A stretch of 64,000 bases of DNA from positions 165,559 through 229,558 of the forward strand of contig NZ_JAIQZA010000002.1 in assembly GCF_020164485.1 (NCBI RefSeq), read 5' to 3'. Under the pieces are notes generated by a model. The model made no database searches. It was not told where the DNA came from and was given only the letters and a program-made list of their open reading frames with translations. The position numbers and the translations under genes are program-made. Positions 17,121-28,100 of this stretch are shown piece after piece. This stretch comes from Salegentibacter tibetensis (GTDB taxonomy: Bacteria; Bacteroidota; Bacteroidia; Flavobacteriales; Flavobacteriaceae). How positions within the stretch are numbered: the first letter of the stretch is position 1; each line of letters begins with the position of its first letter.

Positions 17121-18227
17121 CTAAGACGAAATTGCAGGTTTCGCACCCATTTCTTTTAAATGTTTAAAATGGGCAATTATTGCTGCGCGTGTGGTTTTGT
17201 ATTCATGGTAAGGAAGGTTGCATTCTGCAGCGGTTTCCTTAACGATTTGAGCTATTTTACCGTAATGAATATGACTAATATTCGGAAAAATATGATGTTC
17301 TACCTGGTGGTTTAAGCCGCCGGTAAACCAGTTTACAATTTTATTATTGGTAGCAAAATTAACCGTAGTAAACAACTGATGAATTGCCCAGGTGTTTTTC
17401 ATAGATCCGGTTTCATCGGGTAAAGGCATTTCGGTTTCTTTTACTACATGTGCAAGTTGAAACACGATACTAAGGATTAAACCAGCGGTATAATGCATCA
17501 CAAAAAAGCCAATTAGAATCTTCCACCAGGAAATTGATAAAATCAACATAGGAATTACAATCCAAATAGAAACATAAATCAGTTTTGTGATTGCGATAAT
17601 GCTCCATTGTGTTACTGGATTTGGCATTTTTCCGTAAGACAATTTTCTTTTTAGATAGCTTTTGGTTTGTTTAAAATCGGTAGTCAAAGCCCAGTTAAAA
17701 GTTAACAGGCCATATAAAAATACAGAATAATAATGCTGAAAACGGTGAAAGCTATACCATTTGGCGTGTTCAGAAAATCTAATAACTCTACCGGCGTCCA
17801 GATCTTCATCGTGCCCATGAATATTGGTGTAGGTATGGTGTAATACATTGTGCTGTACCTGCCAGTTATAAACATTGCCGGCCAGCACATAAATAGTACC
17901 GCCCATAAATTTATTCACCCATTTTTTTGAAGAATAAGACCCGTGGTTACCATCGTGCATAATATTCATTCCCACTCCGGCCATTCCGGCGCCCATTACC
18001 ACGGTAAGAAGCAGCATCCACCACTGTGAAATGTCTAAGGTTAAAATTAAGAAATACGGAGTTAGAAACAAGGAAAACATAACGATTGCTTTAAGATGCA
18101 GTTTCCAGTTTCCTGTCTTTTTAAGGTTGTTTTCTTTGAAGTAATTATTCACCCTTTTGTTGAGTAACCTAAAGAATTTGGTGGAATCCTTTCGGGAGAA
18201 CTTTATGTGATTTTGAACGTTTTCCAT
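17121..18227 (-). CDS. Membrane fatty acid desaturase (acyl-lipid/acyl-CoA, COG3239 type)
   Basis: A 368-residue di-iron membrane enzyme that inserts a cis double bond in acyl chains, usually to adjust membrane fluidity. The three histidine boxes are clear: HDGNH, HNVLHH and HQVEHH (the QxxHH form of front-end or linoleoyl-CoA-type desaturases). There are hydrophobic segments near residues 45-90 and 215-255. No fused cytochrome b5 domain is seen. Regiospecificity cannot be predicted. The promoter element TATCTTTG lies 19 bases upstream. Confidence 0.9.
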   Translation of the reverse strand: MENVQNHIKFSRKDSTKFFRLLNKRVNNYFKENNLKKTGNWKLHLKAIVMFSLFLTPYFLILTLDISQWWMLLLTVVMGAGMAGVGMNIMHDGNHGSYSSKKWVNKFMGGTIYVLAGNVYNWQVQHNVLHHTYTNIHGHDEDLDAGRVIRFSEHAKWYSFHRFQHYYSVFLYGLLTFNWALTTDFKQTKSYLKRKLSYGKMPNPVTQWSIIAITKLIYVSIWIVIPMLILSISWWKILIGFFVMHYTAGLILSIVFQLAHVVKETEMPLPDETGSMKNTWAIHQLFTTVNFATNNKIVNWFTGGLNHQVEHHIFPNISHIHYGKIAQIVKETAAECNLPYHEYKTTRAAIIAHFKHLKEMGAKPAISS

Positions 18228-18245
18228 TTAATTTTTTGTAAGTGG

Positions 18246-18253
18246 CAAAGATA
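18246..18253 (-). promoter_or_regulatory. Desaturase promoter, -7 element
   Basis: TATCTTTG on the minus strand matches TAnnTTTG, 19 bases before the desaturase ATG. Confidence 0.6.
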
Positions 18254-18321
18254 AAATTTTTATATAGTTATTCTATATCCTATTCCATATTAATACGCTG
18301 CAATTTCAGCACCAAATTATG

Positions 18322-18329
18322 TATTTTTG
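18322..18329 (+). promoter_or_regulatory. rsmG promoter, -7 element
   Basis: TATTTTTG matches TAnnTTTG, 18 bases upstream of the rsmG start. The desaturase promoter faces the other way about 70 bases away. Confidence 0.55.
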
Positions 18330-18346
18330 TCGCAAATTAGAAAACT

Positions 18347-18976
18347 TTGGATTTAATTAAGAAATACTTCCCGGATTTAACAGATGACCAGTACTCAAAG
18401 TTTGAGAAAATGGATTCGCTGTATAAAGATTGGAACCTTAAAATTAACGTGGTGTCGCGTAAGGATATAGATGAAATTTACCTTAGACACGTTTTACACT
18501 CGCTGGGAATTGCAAAAATTCAGGAATTTAAACCTGGAGCAAATATATTAGATGTTGGAACGGGGGGCGGATTTCCTGGAATTCCACTTGCCATATTATT
18601 TCCTGAAACCAATTTTCATTTAGTAGATTCCATAGGGAAGAAAATGAAAGTGGTAGATGGGGTTGTAGAAGGTTTAAAATTAGCCAATGTAAAAACTACA
18701 AACGCAAGGGTAGAGGAGGTTAAAGGAACCTACGATTTTATAGTGAGCAGGGCAGTAGCAGCAATGCCTACTTTTGTACATTGGACCAAAGGGAAAATAG
18801 CTAAGAAAAGTCAGCATGAACTCAAAAACGGAATTCTTTACCTAAAAGGTGGTGATCTTACTGTTGAACTTCGTGAGTTTCCAAAAGCAAGAATACACGA
18901 ACTCTGCGATTATTTTAGCGAAGAATTTTTCCTGACTAAGAAAGTGGTTTACCTGCCTCTAAAATATAAGCCTTAG
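18347..18976 (+). CDS. rsmG: 16S rRNA (guanine527-N7)-methyltransferase
   Basis: A 209-residue SAM-dependent enzyme (GidB) that makes m7G527 in the 530 loop of 16S rRNA; its loss gives low-level streptomycin resistance in other bacteria. The SAM-binding motif is ILDVGTGGGFPGIPLAILFP, preceded by HVLHSLGI and followed by VVDGVVEGLKLANV and the FIVSRAVA region. The start codon is TTG at 18347, placed by the family N-terminus (DLIKKYFPDLT) and the nearby promoter; there is no ATG in this position. Its stop overlaps the stop of the convergent giant gene by 4 bases. Confidence 0.93.
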   Translation: MDLIKKYFPDLTDDQYSKFEKMDSLYKDWNLKINVVSRKDIDEIYLRHVLHSLGIAKIQEFKPGANILDVGTGGGFPGIPLAILFPETNFHLVDSIGKKMKVVDGVVEGLKLANVKTTNARVEEVKGTYDFIVSRAVAAMPTFVHWTKGKIAKKSQHELKNGILYLKGGDLTVELREFPKARIHELCDYFSEEFFLTKKVVYLPLKYKP

Positions 18977-21900
18977 TCTTTTATAATCACTTTTTTAGCA
19001 TAATCTCCTGCGCTGGTATAGACCTTTACAATATAAACCGAGGAACTTAAAGATTTTTTCTGCGGAATATGGATTTGCTTAACATTAGGAATTCCAAAAT
19101 GCTGATCTACCAATTGACCTCCAATACTATAAATATTTATATGCTCAATTTCATGAAGTTCGGGATTGTTAATCACAAATTCCCGATTGTCTAATGAGTA
19201 ATAGTAATCAATAGGTCCTTCGCCAGGTTCTTTATCTTTTCTGGATGATGTAACATCATGAAAAACAATTTCATATAATTCCTGATACTCTCCTGCAGGT
19301 AAAGTCGCTTTAAAAGCGTCTTTTCGTAAATCATGATAGGTACTGTCTTTTTTGTGATATAGATAGATATTCGTGATATCGGGAACATTTTCAAGTTCCC
19401 CAATTTCTATGCGGAATTCTTTTTCTTCAGCAATCTTAACGCCTATTGGTAATTTTTGATCTAAATTAAAATTAGGCACTGCCTGTATAACAAATTGAGA
19501 TTTTTCCATCATCCAAAACATATCTTCCACATTATTATCTATAAGTGGTGCATCATAGCCAAGATCGAACTGGTTGGTAGTTTTTGAATCTGCAGTTACT
19601 AATATTTGACGGTGATAACCTTTAGGAGAATGAAAATTCAACCTTATTTTATAGCGCGTGTCTTCGGTGTATTTTGCTTGCTCAACTTTAGCTTTCTCTT
19701 TTTCAGAATTATCTGGTTTTAAGAATTGAGAATTAGCCGATGATTCTTTCACAAAAACCCTTTGTCTATTTCTAAAAGTTATATCTCCCCCATCTATAGT
19801 ATAATTACCGGAAATAGCATCATCTATAACACTGTTCACAAAAAATCCCTGCGCTACCGGAATGTATCTTCCCGGAGTTTTATTTCCTACGGCTCCAGTA
19901 GCGTTTATTCTGCTATCTGTAGAGGCCGCTTTAACCCCTCCGGCAAGCGAATAGGTGGCATATCCTCCAACATATTCTCTTAATACGTGGCTGTTTTCCT
20001 GCCCAAAATGATCCCAGAAATACAATGCACCATTGAATACATTTATGTTTCGGGTACCTCCGTCAACATCCTTTAGATTATCTCTTATAAACTGATCGGC
20101 ATCAATAGCAGAAGGGTATGGGTTTCCTACCAACCGGTTTTCCTGATTGAGAATATTTAAGGCGATGGTACCATTATGTGGTTTTCCGTTGAAAACATAA
20201 TTTTGTTGATCGCTTATTAGGGCTTGTCCGGAAGTTCCTTTCATTGTAAAACCTTCACCGGTTTTTAATTCGCCCGTATGCCCAATATATCGCCAATGTC
20301 CGTAAGAATTTGCATCTCCATGGAATTTAAACAGCCAATAGGTGCTTATTCGTTTATTTCCGGTGTAGTTAGCATCGGCGTGGGTATGAGCATAAGCAAA
20401 AGAAATATCTTGTGGGTTTTTAGTACTGGTACCATCCCTCATAACTCCTTTTACAGTATAATTGGCATTATTATTAGTGCCTTTAGGGCTTGCCGGAGAT
20501 GTCCAATAATTATAATTGTAAGAATTTTCGGTTCCTTGCTGGTCACGTTCTATGCTGCCACTGCTGTTCTCTGCCAGAATGCTTCCTTCGGTTTGCACTA
20601 ACTGGGATTCTCCATCCAGATCTATAAATCCATCCAGTTCCAGGTAATGGGTGATACGCAATTCATTGCCCGAATTGTTATTTACACCTTCCATAATTAA
20701 TTCTGTTCCGGTTCCGGAAAACAATCCTAATAATTTAATGTCCTTATTATTAGAGTTAATATTATGATTTTGTTTTGCAATATTCCATTCTATAACCGTT
20801 CCGTTAATGCCAATGTCGTTGGGAAAGGTCCAGAATTTTGTGGAATTTAAATCCCAGGTATTTCGGTTATGCCATGTGCCTCCCTGATCGGATTCGTAGG
20901 GGAGGGGAGCGGTATTTTCCTGATCGGTCTCAATATTTTTTAATTCTCCGTCCATTGAATTTAAAATCAGGTTGGGAGTTATACCGTTTCCACTTTCGGT
21001 AACTTTCATCTGGAGATAAGCTTTAAGATTATCCCAGCCCAGATTTCCGGGAACATCTAAAGGTAAAACATCGCCTCTAATAGGGTTTTGATTAACAATA
21101 AGCCTTTGGTTCATCATAAACCTTAGCTGCTCTTCGCTAAGTGCAGTTCCCCATAAACGCACTTCTTCTATCCAGCCATGGAAATAGTTTACGGGTAGGT
21201 CGGGACTGTCGGCGTTATACATTGCTCCAATAAGGGCAGGAGCATTAACTACTGCAGGATTAGTCGCAGTAGCATTACCAACTTGAATTCCGTCTACGTA
21301 TAAGCTAATATTTCCACTATTGTAAATAGCCGCAATATGATGCCAGCGATCAGCAGTTACCTTATGTGAAGTAGAAATAGAATTATTACCCCATCTAAAA
21401 GTGGGTGCTCCACTGTTTATAATAAGATCAAAACCTTTGCTAAGGTCTTTGCTGTTTCTTTTACTGATAATTGTTCTGGTATTGTTAACCGATTTTGGTC
21501 TTATCCAGGCTTCAATACTAAAGTTTCCTGTAGTGAAACCATAATTATCACCTAAATATACGTGGTCATCTATTCCGTCAAAATCCAGGGTGCTGCAGTC
21601 TCCAACAAAGGTGATCTTCACTTCATCAAAATTAGCACAGGAACCATCAGCGTGGGCAATTGTCCATCTTAGTGTATGAATGCCGGCAGGGGCGGTGAAA
21701 GCTGAAGCAGGGTTGTTCGGCTCGGCGATAGTCCCTCCGTTTGCAGAAGTTATTGTCCAGGTTCCTACCCCAGTTCCAGGGGTATTGGCAGAGAGCGTTG
21801 TGGTATTAAAACCACAATTGAAACTCTGGTCCGGCCCGGCATCGGCCACTGTAAGTTGCGCGGGCTCAGTAATTGTTATTGATTCTATGAACTGGCAACC

Positions 21901-24900
21901 ATTTGCATCAGTAACTGTCAAAGTGTAATCTCCGGCAGTAAGACCGGTTGCTTTCTTAAAAGTTTGATTGTTAGGATCATTCCAGAGGTATTCGTAGTAG
22001 TTGTTTCCGTTCTCGTCAACAAAGGGAGTTCCTCCCTTAGCGTTTGCCGAGGCTTCCCCAGTTTCACCAAAGCATAAAGGGTTTGTGATCACGAAATCAG
22101 CTGAAATAGGTTCCAGTGGCTGTGTAATTGTTACTGCCTCAGATTGGTATTTGGTGCCTTCACTGTCTTTTACCCATACGGTATAAGTGCCTGCGGTAAG
22201 GTTGTTAAATTCATCACTGTTTTGATAAGTACCGTTTTCGCCTGTTATGCTGAATGTGTAAGGAGAAACACCGCCTGTAGCTTTTGCCTTTACCGTTCCC
22301 AGACTGGAACCATGGCATAAAAGTTCATTTGCTGTAGCCGAGACAAAGAGAGGAGCTTCAACAGTTTCCGGATTGTTAGTTGAATAACATTTAGGGTTAG
22401 ACCCTTGTCCACAACCCCATTTTATATTGTTGGAAAAGGTAAGGTATAGCCGTTCTACAATTAAAACATCTCCACAGCTCCAGTCTACGGGTATTGTTTG
22501 GACGTTATCAGGAATTAATTGGTTTTCATAGAAGCAAGCACCTTTGTTTAACCTGGATAATTCCCCATTAGGATGTTCTATGGAAAATATATATTCCATG
22601 TATAATGAATATCTGTCTGAATTGGTAGGAAGATCGAAATATATATATTTTTGTGTGCTGTCATCACAGGTTTCACTATTTACCTTATTGCCATTAGCGT
22701 CTGCAATGTACAAAGTGCTAATCGCGAAATCATTTGATCCGCAGTCATCCACAAAGCATTCACCCACGTAATGTAAGATAGAAACTGTTTTGGACACCCC
22801 GGAAGCATCAGTTACTGTAACACTTACTGTTCTATCTCCTGATGTAGTATAGGTAACTTTGTGGGATCCCGGACCCGTAGCAGTACTTGGAGTTGAATCA
22901 GGTCCAAAATTCCAGGAATAGGTATAAGGACCTACTCCGCCTAGTGCAGTCAAATCCTCAATTTCAAAATAAGATGTTCTAATAATATCGGTATCGTTGT
23001 CACAAATAGAAGTCGGTATGATAGGGGCATGAATTGCATCAATGACCGTAATTGTTTCAATAAATTTGCAGCCTTTAGTATCGGTAACTGTAACCTCATA
23101 TTCCCCAGCATAAAGGTCCTTGGCCGTTTTGGTTTGTTGTAAAATTTGTGTGCTTCCTGCTTTACGCCATTCATAGGTGTAGCCTGGAGTACCACCGGAA
23201 GGGTTTGCAGTCGCAGTTCCTGTAGCCGTACCGTAAGTAGTGGTTCTGGTAGAGGTGAGTTCGGCAGTAAGAGGAGCTGCCGGCTGAGTAAGCTGCAGGT
23301 CGTCCTTAAGAATCTTAACACAAGTAGTTAGTGTTGCATCTCTGATATATACTTTGTACGAACCGCTTTTTAAACCGCTGAAAGTTTGACCGATTTGCCA
23401 GCTGGTTCCGTCTATGCTGTACTCGTAGCTGCCGCTTCCACCGCTCGGACTACTAAGTGAGATAGTCCCGTCATTACCGTCAAAGCAACTAATATTAGTG
23501 TGGTTTACCGTAGCGCTAAGCACGGCAAGTTCGCTTACTGTAACGGTTTTTTGAAGGGCGCAGTCTTTGCTATCCTTTACAAAAATGGTATGGGTACCTG
23601 CAGATAATCCTGAAAAGGTGGTTCCTATTCCATAAGTTACGTTGTCAATAGAATATAAGTAATCGCCGTTTCCTCCGGCGACTATTCCGGCAGTAACTGT
23701 TCCATCACTCCCGCCGTTACAGCTAACGGGAGTGGAGGATGGTGTTGTCATCGTAAGTGCATCGGGTTGGGTAACAGTTACAGCCTGGGAAGTTTCACAA
23801 TTTTTCGAGTCTTTTACTGTAATGGTATATGTTCCCGCGGTTAGTCCAGTAAATGAATTTGATGTTCCATAAATACCTGCATCCAGTTTATACTGGTACC
23901 CGCCGTTTCCACCGGAAACAGCTCCTGCGGTAGCCGTACCATCATTTCCACCGTTACAACTAACGGGAGTGGAAGATGGTGCTGCCATGCTAAGAGCATC
24001 GGGTTGGGTAACAGTTACAGTCTGGGAGGTTTCACAATTTTTTGAATCTTTTACTGTAATGGTATAGGTACCCGCGGTTAGCCCACTAAATGAATTTGAT
24101 GTTCCATAAATACCTGCATCCAGTTTATACTGGTACCCGCCGTTTCCACCGGAAACAGCTCCTGCGGTAGCCGTGCCATCATTTCCACCGTTACAACTAA
24201 CGGGAGTGGAAGATGGTGCTGCCATGCTAAGAGCATCGGGTTGGGTAACAGTTACAGTCTGGGAGGTTTCACAATTTTTTGAATCTTTTACTGTAATAGT
24301 ATAGGTACCCACGGTTAGCCCACTAAATGAATTTGATGTTCCATAAGTACCTGCATCCAGTTTATACTGGTACCCGCCGTTCCCACCGGAAACAGCTCCT
24401 GCGGTAGCAGTACCATCATTCCCTCCGTTACAACTAACGGGAGTGGAGGATGGTGTTGTCATTGCAAGAGCATCGGGTTGAGTAACCGTTACAGTCTGTG
24501 AAGTTTCACAATTTTTTGAGTCTTTTACCGTAATGGTATAGGTTCCCGCTGTTAATCCACTAAAAGAATTTGATGTTCCATAAATACCAGCATCCAGTTT
24601 ATACTGGTATCCGCCGTTCCCACCGGAAACAGCTCCTGCGGTAGCAGTACCATCATTGCCTCCGTTACAGCTAACTGGAGTGGAGCTTGGTGATGCCATG
24701 CTCAGAGCATCGGGTTGGTCAACCACAACAGTGACAGAACCCGAATTGCCATCGGTATCAGTTACCTCTAAGTTATAAGTCCCGGCGATTAAATCATTGA
24801 TGTCTTCAAGGGAAGAACTATAGGTATTTGGTCCAGACCAGCTATAAGTATAATTTGAGTTTCCTCCGGTTACTGAAACTTTTATAGCCCCATTGCTTCC

Positions 24901-25050
24901 GCCAAAGCAGGAAACAGGAGTGACCTCATCAGTAGATACGGTAAGTCCTGTTACCGAAGTCTCTGTAGAAGCAAGTATAAAGCTAAACGTAAAAACAAGA
25001 AGAAAAACTAAAAGCCCTCCGGTTCTCAGCGATGAAGTAATTTTACTCAT
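18973..25050 (-). CDS. Giant secreted SprB-repeat/LamG protein with T9SS type A sorting domain
   Basis: About 2025 residues. A signal peptide (LLVFLLVFTFSFILAS) is followed by at least six SprB-type repeats (core PVSCNGGNDGTATAGAVSGG). Four of these have an exact 79-residue period. Then come a PKD-like domain (about 690-780), more SprB-like repeats, a LamG/concanavalin-type domain (from about 1153, LDFDGIDDHVYLGDNYGF) and a C-terminal module of about 700 residues. The last 70 residues (INIYSIGGQLVDQ...YIVKVYTSAGDYAKKVIIKD) are a type A sorting domain, so the protein should cross the outer membrane by T9SS and be surface-attached. SprB repeats occur in gliding adhesins, but this is not sprB itself. 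The start is the ATG at 25050. It is a paralogue of the neighbour at 25198-35418 in its C-terminal half. Confidence 0.88.
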   Translation of the reverse strand: MSKITSSLRTGGLLVFLLVFTFSFILASTETSVTGLTVSTDEVTPVSCFGGSNGAIKVSVTGGNSNYTYSWSGPNTYSSSLEDINDLIAGTYNLEVTDTDGNSGSVTVVVDQPDALSMASPSSTPVSCNGGNDGTATAGAVSGGNGGYQYKLDAGIYGTSNSFSGLTAGTYTITVKDSKNCETSQTVTVTQPDALAMTTPSSTPVSCNGGNDGTATAGAVSGGNGGYQYKLDAGTYGTSNSFSGLTVGTYTITVKDSKNCETSQTVTVTQPDALSMAAPSSTPVSCNGGNDGTATAGAVSGGNGGYQYKLDAGIYGTSNSFSGLTAGTYTITVKDSKNCETSQTVTVTQPDALSMAAPSSTPVSCNGGNDGTATAGAVSGGNGGYQYKLDAGIYGTSNSFTGLTAGTYTITVKDSKNCETSQAVTVTQPDALTMTTPSSTPVSCNGGSDGTVTAGIVAGGNGDYLYSIDNVTYGIGTTFSGLSAGTHTIFVKDSKDCALQKTVTVSELAVLSATVNHTNISCFDGNDGTISLSSPSGGSGSYEYSIDGTSWQIGQTFSGLKSGSYKVYIRDATLTTCVKILKDDLQLTQPAAPLTAELTSTRTTTYGTATGTATANPSGGTPGYTYEWRKAGSTQILQQTKTAKDLYAGEYEVTVTDTKGCKFIETITVIDAIHAPIIPTSICDNDTDIIRTSYFEIEDLTALGGVGPYTYSWNFGPDSTPSTATGPGSHKVTYTTSGDRTVSVTVTDASGVSKTVSILHYVGECFVDDCGSNDFAISTLYIADANGNKVNSETCDDSTQKYIYFDLPTNSDRYSLYMEYIFSIEHPNGELSRLNKGACFYENQLIPDNVQTIPVDWSCGDVLIVERLYLTFSNNIKWGCGQGSNPKCYSTNNPETVEAPLFVSATANELLCHGSSLGTVKAKATGGVSPYTFSITGENGTYQNSDEFNNLTAGTYTVWVKDSEGTKYQSEAVTITQPLEPISADFVITNPLCFGETGEASANAKGGTPFVDENGNNYYEYLWNDPNNQTFKKATGLTAGDYTLTVTDANGCQFIESITITEPAQLTVADAGPDQSFNCGFNTTTLSANTPGTGVGTWTITSANGGTIAEPNNPASAFTAPAGIHTLRWTIAHADGSCANFDEVKITFVGDCSTLDFDGIDDHVYLGDNYGFTTGNFSIEAWIRPKSVNNTRTIISKRNSKDLSKGFDLIINSGAPTFRWGNNSISTSHKVTADRWHHIAAIYNSGNISLYVDGIQVGNATATNPAVVNAPALIGAMYNADSPDLPVNYFHGWIEEVRLWGTALSEEQLRFMMNQRLIVNQNPIRGDVLPLDVPGNLGWDNLKAYLQMKVTESGNGITPNLILNSMDGELKNIETDQENTAPLPYESDQGGTWHNRNTWDLNSTKFWTFPNDIGINGTVIEWNIAKQNHNINSNNKDIKLLGLFSGTGTELIMEGVNNNSGNELRITHYLELDGFIDLDGESQLVQTEGSILAENSSGSIERDQQGTENSYNYNYWTSPASPKGTNNNANYTVKGVMRDGTSTKNPQDISFAYAHTHADANYTGNKRISTYWLFKFHGDANSYGHWRYIGHTGELKTGEGFTMKGTSGQALISDQQNYVFNGKPHNGTIALNILNQENRLVGNPYPSAIDADQFIRDNLKDVDGGTRNINVFNGALYFWDHFGQENSHVLREYVGGYATYSLAGGVKAASTDSRINATGAVGNKTPGRYIPVAQGFFVNSVIDDAISGNYTIDGGDITFRNRQRVFVKESSANSQFLKPDNSEKEKAKVEQAKYTEDTRYKIRLNFHSPKGYHRQILVTADSKTTNQFDLGYDAPLIDNNVEDMFWMMEKSQFVIQAVPNFNLDQKLPIGVKIAEEKEFRIEIGELENVPDITNIYLYHKKDSTYHDLRKDAFKATLPAGEYQELYEIVFHDVTSSRKDKEPGEGPIDYYYSLDNREFVINNPELHEIEHINIYSIGGQLVDQHFGIPNVKQIHIPQKKSLSSSVYIVKVYTSAGDYAKKVIIKD
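23763..24711 (-). repeat. Tandem 237-bp repeats encoding SprB modules (four units)
   Basis: The landmark CATCGGGTTGG recurs with its first base of CGGG at 23763, 24000, 24237, 24474 and 24711, exactly 237 bases (79 codons) apart each time. The units are nearly identical in DNA, while the next module toward 23526 has diverged. This implies recent duplication or ongoing gene conversion. Confidence 0.9.
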
Positions 25051-25197
25051 AGGCAACTATATTGTTACAGAAAGTAAAATTACGTATAAAAAATCTAGTT
25101 TAACAAGAATTTAGGCAGAAACTTTAGATTTAAAGCTCTAAAAACCAGTTAAAAAGATGTTTTGATCTTATTGCAAGATATTTTTGTAAGAAAATAC

Positions 25198-28100
25198 CTA
25201 CTTCATTATAAATTTTTTGTCTCTATGTCCTATGGTGGTAATGAGTTTTACGATATAAACGCTGGTACCTACCTGATTTATATTAATAATGTGTTGTTTT
25301 TCTCGTGGTATATTTGTGTATTTCTTTACTAGTTTTCCGCCTAGATCAAACAAAAGTACCTCCGAAATTTCTATTAGTTCAGGGTTATCAATTCTAAGTT
25401 CCCTGGTATTATGATTATAGCCGAAATCTATTGTTGTGATTAGCCCTGGTTCTTTAGGGATTTTCGGAACTAATTTAGGATTATGAAAAACTATTTCAAA
25501 CCTGTCATGAATCTCTCCGGGTGTTGAAACGGCATCATAGGCACGTTCTTTTAAATCATGTATGCTATCGCTTAATTTATCATTTAAATAAACCGGAATT
25601 TCATCAGGGAAATTTTCAAGGCTATCTATTTGAATTTTAAAATATCCCTCTTCGGCTGCCTTTATTCCAAAAGGTAAGACCTGGTCTTTTTCAAAATCTG
25701 GGACCGCCTGGATAACAACTTTAGCAGAATCTATTAACCAGTACATATCCTCCAGGTTATCCTCTATTAGTGGGGCATCGTACCCAAGATCAAAACCATT
25801 AGTAGTGCTATTATCTCTTGTAACCAAAATTTGACGATGATAACCTTTTGGGGAATGAAACTTAAGCCTAATCTTAGCTCTTTCATCTATTTCTGGAGTT
25901 TTTGTTTTTTCTCCTTTGGTTAGGGGCTTGAGAAAAATTGAATTACCTGAACTTTCTCTTACTCCCCGGCGTTGGGCATTTCTAAAAACAATATCTCCAC
26001 CCTGAACGTTTAGGGAAGAAGTGCTTGCAATGTCCTCATCTAGCGCAGTATTAAGAAAAAATCCCTGGGCTACGGCAATAAAATCCTTAGGGATTTTAGT
26101 TCCACTTTGATTGTTATCATTGATTCGTTCATCCTTTGAGATCGCATTTACGCCTCCGGCTAAACTATATGCTGCATAACCCCCAACATATTCTCTTAAT
26201 ATATGGGTCTGTCCGCCAAAATGATCCCAGAAATAAATAACTCCATTAAAAATGTTTTTGGTATTTCTGGCACCCGAAACATCGGCACTACTTAAATTAT
26301 CCAGAATAAACTCCCTGGCATCTAAAGCAGAAGGATAGGGATTCCCAGTAAGATAATTCATTTCCGGGCCAATATATAAAGTGAAATTACCGTTATGGGG
26401 TTTTCCTCTAAAGACATAATTCTGACGCATATCGATAGAAGCTGAGCCTGAAGTACCTTTCATTGTAAAGCCTTCCCCGGTTTTCACCATTTTGGCACTA
26501 CCAACTAAATCCCAATCTCCGTATTCATTTGCTCTACCATTAAAACCATATAACCAGGAATTACTAATAATTATTGGGGTTGCTCGCTCGCCATCGGCCA
26601 CAAAATGACCATTTCTGAAACTAATTGCTACAGGATTCGCAGAATTTGTTCCATCCATAAGTATCCCTCCAATGGTATAACCGGAATTATTAAATGAATT
26701 TTGTAAACTTACCGGTGAACTCCAGTAATTATAATTATAACTGCTTTGAGTGCCTTGTTGATCCCGTTCTAAGTAACCGCTACTAGCTTCTTCCAGAACA
26801 CTACCTTCATCCTGTAAAAGTTGTGACTCTCCTACTAAATCTATAAAACCATTTAGTTTTAAATAATGGCTTACTCTTATAAACTGTCCGGTATTATATT
26901 CGTCCATGGCATCCCGGGGATCGGCAATAAGCAGTTCTTTTTCTTCTGAAAGCAACCCTAAAACCGTAATATCCTTATTCCCAGAGGAGATATTGTGTGA
27001 AGTTCTTACAATGTTCCAATCAATTGGAGTAGTGCCATCAATTCCGTTACTGTTGGGAGCATCCCAAACATCAAAATGAGTCCAGGTATTATCGATAGCC
27101 CAATTTTGGCCGTCTATCCTGGAAGTGTAGGGAAGAGGTGCTGTATTTACCTGAAAGGTTTCCATATTTACCAGCCTGCCAGGAATCGATATATTTGCAA
27201 GATCGATGGTAGTTCCATTAGCAACCAAACCTGGGTCTGCAAGAAGTTGATAATAGCCTTCAAGGTTACCAAAATTTAGTCCGCCAGGCACATCCATTGG
27301 GATTTCTACCCCCATTTGAGTGCCATTATTGTAAAGGCGTTGGTTCATCATAAACCTGATCTGTTCTTCCGTTAAGCTTCCGTTCCAAATTCTAACTTCT
27401 TCTATCCACCCGCTAAAATAGTTTTCAGCACTGGAATTTGCATTATTCCACCTGGCACCGATTAAGGCTTTTTCGCCACTATTACCCAGGCTAAAACTAC
27501 CGATTTCAATTCCATCTACGTAAATTTTGTTATTAGAAACCGCAATGTGGTACCAACGGGAATTAATATTAACTCCTATTGGTAAATTTTCCATATTGAT
27601 TTCAAAATTAGGTCCGCTAATAATGGTCCCGGTTGAAGCTTCAGGACGAATCCAGGCTTCAAAACTGTAATTTCCGGTATACGTAGTTCCCAAATCAACA
27701 TAATCGTCTACGCCATCGAAGTCCAGGGCAATACAAGGATTGAGATTAACTTCCAAAATTTCAGGGGCAATCAAGCAACCAGTATTATCTATTAATACAT
27801 TGTTGTCATCTTTGGCAGTAGGAACCAATTCCCAAGAAACCATTAGTGTTCCAAAATTATCGGCTGTTATAGTTACATTTGGGTTATTAACAACATTCCC
27901 GGTATATGCAGGATCTGTATTATTTAGTTGATATGTTCCTCCTTCAATTTTCCATTCCCCCATATACCCGTCAGGAGTTGGATAACTATTTATAATTCCC
28001 GTGGTAGAACCGGTAGCAGTAGCAGTTAGTTTCGCACTATAATTACCACAACTACCCATTTCGGCACTTACGGAGGTAGTATAATTATCAAAAACAAATA

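Noticed and set aside
23763..24711. Regular 237-bp repeats considered as a CRISPR or satellite array
   Set aside because: The repeats are in frame, encode 79-residue SprB modules and have no unique spacers.
18973..25050. Naming the SprB-repeat protein as sprB
   Set aside because: SprB is a much larger gliding adhesin with a different sorting-domain type and gene neighbourhood; only the repeat family is shared.
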